64,000 nt of DNA, from positions 10,849,001 through 10,913,000 of the forward strand of contig NC_081150.1 of assembly GCF_958295425.1 (NCBI RefSeq), given 5' to 3'. This document shows, one piece after another, positions 58,540-64,000 of the stretch. The stretch is from Solea solea. Taxonomy: Eukaryota; Chordata; Actinopteri; Pleuronectiformes; Soleidae. The position numbers and the translations under genes were made by a program. Position 1 is the first letter of the stretch; each line of letters starts with the position of its first letter. The notes beneath the pieces were generated by a model, which was not told where the DNA came from, ran no database searches, and saw only the letters and a program-made list of their open reading frames with translations.

Positions 58540-61493
58540 TATTGTGTTGTTGTTTTCATAAATGATGTACACACAGCACTGTGTATATTTAATCTGGCTT
58601 ATTTTTTTTTGTTTTGTCCTCTCGTGTTCTCAGAGACAGGTGGCATCTGCATCGCCCCGAGGCCCTCAGAACCAGACGCAGAGATTATTCCAGGGATGGC
58701 TATGAGACCTTTCTTTGGCATAAAGCCAGTGCTCATGGACACCAAGGTACAGCGCTTAAACCCTGCATATGTGTGTGATGGCTGCCCAGAGGAAAGGGTC
58801 AGATTAGGATTATAAACTAGTCACCAGCTGTGTCACTTTTGATAGCCACTATGCTCCCACTCACCAGTGCCAAACCCCCCTCCCATTTTTAAAAAAAAAA
58901 TCTGTCCTGCTGCTTTGTGCTTAGTGCATGTCCTCTTTCCACTGAGACACAGATTCTCAGAGAGACAGTTGGACAGTGTGTCTGAGCTGACCTCTGACCT
59001 CTAGGGACGGGAATCGGTATAAGTAAAATGCTTCACTCTGCACAGACTGTGAAAATGTAAATAAAAATCAGCAAAAGCATTTTAGCTGAGTCAACAATAT
59101 TTGTTACACAGCTGGAGGATTGTGTCTTTGAAGTGACTCAGCACAAATGTGTTGTTGACTGTAACCAGTTTCTCTGACTTGCAGTATTTAATCTGGTCAA
59201 TAAACATTTCATTTTTTTTTTTATTTGATTTTTCCTCCAGGGCAAAGTTCTGACGTCCAACGACGCGAACGGAGCTCTGTGCATAGCTCAGCCTTGGCCT
59301 GGAATGGCCCGGACGATTCACAACGACCACGAGAGGTTCAAAGAGACCTACTGTCAGCAGTATCCTGGTACAGTGCAGATCCTCACGGTGGAGCTTCCCG
59401 TGTTTCTCTCCGTCCTCATTCTCTTCTCACGTCAGGTTATTTCTCCACGGGTGATGGAGCCCATCGATCTAAGGAGGGATATTACCAGATCACTGGACGC
59501 CTCGATGATGTCATCAACGTGAGCGGTCACAGGATTGGGACAGCGGAGATCGAGGATGTAGTGGTGAGTGTCTCAATATGTACAGTGCTTTACAAATGCA
59601 TCGATAATTAGCAAAGTCATTTTGATGTTTCTGTAACGGTTAAAGCACCCAGTTTTTAGTCAAATGAAGAATAAACTTAAAATCATTATAATGCTGCTGT
59701 TTTAATTCAAATTAAGTCGGATTCAATTTGACCTTTTTATTTATTTGATTTTTTTGCAGATCTTTTACTCATAAAACTTGACACAGTAAAGAGTAGTGTA
59801 TTTTCTTTGAAGGAAGTGACTTTTGGTCAATTTTATTCATTTTTTACAATCCTCACGTCCTCTGTTGTTGACTTGTATCTCAGGTCCACTGTCTGATGAT
59901 GAAATAACACATTTATCCCAGGAATTTTTTTTTGGGTGAAGTGGCCCTTTAACACACCAGTATGTAGAAGCTCTTTAACCAAAAGGATATTTTTAATGTT
60001 AAACTAATTATTATCGTTAATCATGAATTTTCTAATTTACTCTTTTACTAAAAAACCCTAGAAAGAAAATATTCAATCACATCATTATTTCTTGATTATG
60101 ATGTCAAATTATAGTAATTCAGAATTTGTTTTAGTGGTTATGCTAGATGAATTTCTGACTTCTCAGAGAAGCTCAGTGAGCCGGCTCAAATGTGGGTATA
60201 AAAAAGGTGAATTCAGTTTGTTATTTGCCAAATAAATAGTAACGTTTACAGTTTTAAACAAGCCTTCAGGTCACTGCTTTGTGTTTGAAACAAAGCGACT
60301 TCATCCAAGTTCTTAACATTTCCATCTGAAACTTTAAATCCTAACATGGACGATGGTGATTTGTTTGAACAGAATCAGTGTCCAGATGTGGCTGAATCTG
60401 CTGTCGTGGGATACTCGCACGACATCAAAGGAGAAGGTGAGCAGCACATTGTTATGCTTTCCAGAGGTGGATTTCTCTTTGTTAGAAGGATTACGCAAAA
60501 ATTACAATATATAATAATAATAATAAAGAAATAATGCAGAGATCATTTACAAAAAAAAATTAGGCATTTATTGAGCGATAATCAGGGTTCCTACCTTTCC
60601 TACATATATATATGTATATATATATATACACATATATATATATATACATATACATATATATATATATATGTATATATGTAGGAATACAGACAGTACATAA
60701 TATACATTATTATTTTGCTTTTTAAATCATATTAAATGTCACAGTCAAACATACAAATGAGGTCCAGGCATTCATTCAGACTCAAACGATTCAGTTCAGC
60801 CAGTATTTCAAGCATTTTATGCACTGAATCTAAAGATTTAACTCCGTACAAATATAACATTATTATACACGTTGGCCACAGGGGCTGGATGAGAATCTAA
60901 CATGGCTTTCTTTGTCAGGTGTTTACGCGTTTGCGGTGCTAAAAAAGAGCGTAGAGGCCGAAGAGGGAGTCCTGTCCAAGCAACTCAAGGACCTGGTCTC
61001 TCAAAAGATCGCCAAGTACGCTAGTCCAGACTGCATCCAGGTATTTATTTCTATTGGTTGAACACTCCCACCCCCCACCGGGGCTCTTAACCTATATTTT
61101 TCTTGTTTTATTAAATTTTTTGGGTCTCTTATTACTCTTGAACTTAAATAATTGCCTTAAAATAGGAAGATGATGAGATTTTAGATTTATGTTGGTGGCA
61201 TGTATTCAGATTGGGAATCATTTGATGTTTATACTGTGTATATATATATATATAGATATATATATAGATATATACAGACAGACACTTAATAGCAACTTCC
61301 AGTATTTTCTCTCTCTTTGTCACAGTTTGTCGAGCGTCTGCCTAAGACACGTTCCGGTAAGATAATGCGGCGGGTGCTGCGGAAGATTGTGGAGGGCGAC
61401 ACAAACGGCTTGGGAGACCTCAGCACAGTCGACGACCCCGCAGTCATTCAAGAGATCATCCAGAGTCACAACAAACACTTCCGCAAACAGTAA
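50832..61493 (+). CDS. acss1: Acetyl-CoA synthetase, mitochondrial (ACSS1 type)
   Basis: Converts acetate, ATP and CoA to acetyl-CoA, AMP and PPi, probably in the mitochondrial matrix. Fourteen exons: 50832-51117, 51305-51401, 52404-52603, 53347-53522, 53677-53829, 54710-54857, 55337-55474, 56083-56175, 58634-58746, 59241-59367, 59436-59563, 60373-60436, 60919-61040 and 61326-61493. They join to 670 aa (human ACSS1 is 689). The N-terminus ([20 protein letters not shown], Arg-rich, no acids) fits a mitochondrial presequence. The AMP-binding P-loop [19 protein letters not shown] is at about 321-339. [15 protein letters not shown] and STGDGA...[10 protein letters not shown] are adenylation motifs. 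[12 protein letters not shown] near the C-terminus holds the catalytic lysine, known in ACSS1 to be controlled by SIRT3 deacetylation. Intron 10 is only 68 bp and intron 8 is 2.46 kb. Poly(A) signals lie at 61714 and 61725. It may be an ACSS1 ohnologue rather than the strict orthologue. Confidence 0.94.
51501..51625 (+). repeat. 44-bp tandem repeat in acss1 intron 2
   Basis: About 2.8 units with period 44 (starts at 51501, 51545, 51589), each containing 'tttagattaatggttta' and mostly ending in 'tattttagcgttaag'. Only a few substitutions separate the units, so it is young. Confidence 0.85.
51990..52260 (+). mobile_element. Decayed LINE reverse-transcriptase 3' fragment
   Basis: 'cttcaaactgcccaaaattc' reads LQTAQNS, and 'cattttaaaatcttgttt' reads HFKILF. 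Both are hallmarks of the region just after the reverse transcriptase domain in fish non-LTR elements. Frames are broken and it ends in an AT-rich tail. Family not assigned. Confidence 0.55.
52627..52978. mobile_element. Non-autonomous DNA-transposon-like element in acss1 intron 3
   Basis: Starts 'gagtctcaaactcaaatgac' and ends 'cacatctgagaccactgc'. The left end nearly matches the one at 27186. It starts about 25 bp after the exon 3 donor and has no coding capacity. Confidence 0.6.
56176..58633 (+). other. acss1 intron 8, largest intron of the gene
   Basis: 2.46 kb without coding signal. It holds a (CA)n run at 57377-57430, a GAAA run near 57605-57625, a (GAAT)n run at 58271-58306 and an AT run at 58508-58532. 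No nested gene was recognised. Confidence 0.6.
60602..60680. repeat. AT-rich palindromic TATA/TACATA repeat in acss1 intron 12
   Basis: Alternating TATATG/CATATA units that can pair with themselves over about 80 bp. A shorter relative lies at about 61238-61275 in intron 13. Confidence 0.8.
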
Positions 61494-61713
61494 CCGTAGC
61501 ACTTTTCTCTCTCTCTCTCTAAAAAGTCTTAAAGAGTCCCGTGAAAAACTGTTCTGCGTTTCACTGTAAACAGATTGTGATTGTGTATCCGAAAAGGTTC
61601 GATTGATGTTTTCTTGTTTTACTGCACAAATGAAGTTTTTTCTACTACTCTTGACACAAACTATTGTCTTTTTTTTTTCTTTTTTTTTTAACACAAACTC
61701 AAATTACACAGCC

Positions 61714-61730
61714 AATAAAAGTGCAATAAA
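61714..61730 (+). terminator. acss1 poly(A) signals
   Basis: AATAAA at 61714-61719 and again at 61725-61730, about 220 nt after the stop codon. Only about 330 bp separate them from the stop of convergent abcd4. Confidence 0.7.
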
Positions 61731-62057
61731 CCACTGTGATTTTTACAACGCACTGGAGAGTGACTGAGTCATGAGTTTTCTGTCCTTCATTAACCTCACA
61801 CTGATAGTTGCACACTGCTGTTATCTGCTAGATATATACTGCACTTATCTAAACCCTTCATTTATCTCTGGGTCTGTAATTGCATTCCACAGAATCTTCC
61901 ACACCCGTTTATTTTCTTTCCCCAAACCAACAAGGGATAAAACAACGTTCCCTTTAAATACATTTATAAATACAAACAAACAATCTTTCAAAGAGCACTT
62001 GAGTGGCAGAAACTGAGAAATACAGGATTGTTTACGGTCTGGTTTTCATAGAAATGA

Positions 62058-63882
<1,825 letters not shown>

Positions 63883-64000
63883 CTGTGAAGAGAGACAAAA
63901 TGAATGGAAATAATACACTTTTGGAGGCGACATTTATCCTTGTATTTTAATCTAATCTTGTGCACATTATCTTAACCCGTTACAAGGTTTATGACTCGGT

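Overview
This window is nuclear DNA from a ray-finned (teleost) fish. The evidence is compact spliced genes with GT/AG introns, vertebrate proteins at near full length, CA/GT microsatellites, fish-type interspersed repeats and AT-rich intergenic DNA. It is the fish counterpart of human 14q24.3, which (from memory) carries FOS, TMED10, EIF2B2, VSX2 and ABCD4. All gene models below were built by hand from codon phase and splice sites, and every exon joins in frame.

Left third (0-24 kb). A minus-strand Fos-family gene is cut by the window start; only exons 1 and 2 are visible. It faces a complete c-Fos gene (fosab-type, 382 aa, four exons) on the plus strand. Both carry a TATA box and an SRF/ETS serum response element. 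The DNA between them, and just 3' of fos, holds full CRE, MEF2, CArG and RFX X-box matches that look like activity-regulated enhancers. tmed10 (p24 cargo receptor, five exons) and eif2b2 (eIF2B beta subunit, eight exons) follow on the same strand.

Middle (24-41 kb). There is no protein gene here. The notable feature is a cluster of five 7SL (SRP) RNA genes between 24.95 and 29.7 kb, in strictly alternating orientation and embedded in duplicated flanks. All keep the Pol III-style T-run, four are 300 nt long, and one has an 8-nt deletion. Only two keep a CRE about 45 bp upstream. From 30 to 41 kb lie repeats and blocks rich in homeodomain core sites, probably vsx2 regulatory DNA.

Right third (41-64 kb). 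vsx2 (retinal paired-like CVC homeobox factor, 404 aa, five exons) is followed head-to-tail by a mitochondrial acetyl-CoA synthetase gene (acss1-type, 670 aa, fourteen exons). This converges on the 3' eight exons of minus-strand abcd4 (lysosomal/peroxisomal ABC half-transporter), which runs off the right edge. In human, ACSS1 sits beside VSX1 rather than VSX2, so the vsx2-acss1 pair may preserve an ancestral VSX-ACSS neighbourhood.

The genes do not form one pathway. They are a conserved syntenic block mixing immediate-early transcription factors, housekeeping secretion and translation genes, a retinal regulator and two metabolic genes. No prokaryotic feature, CRISPR array or virus was seen.
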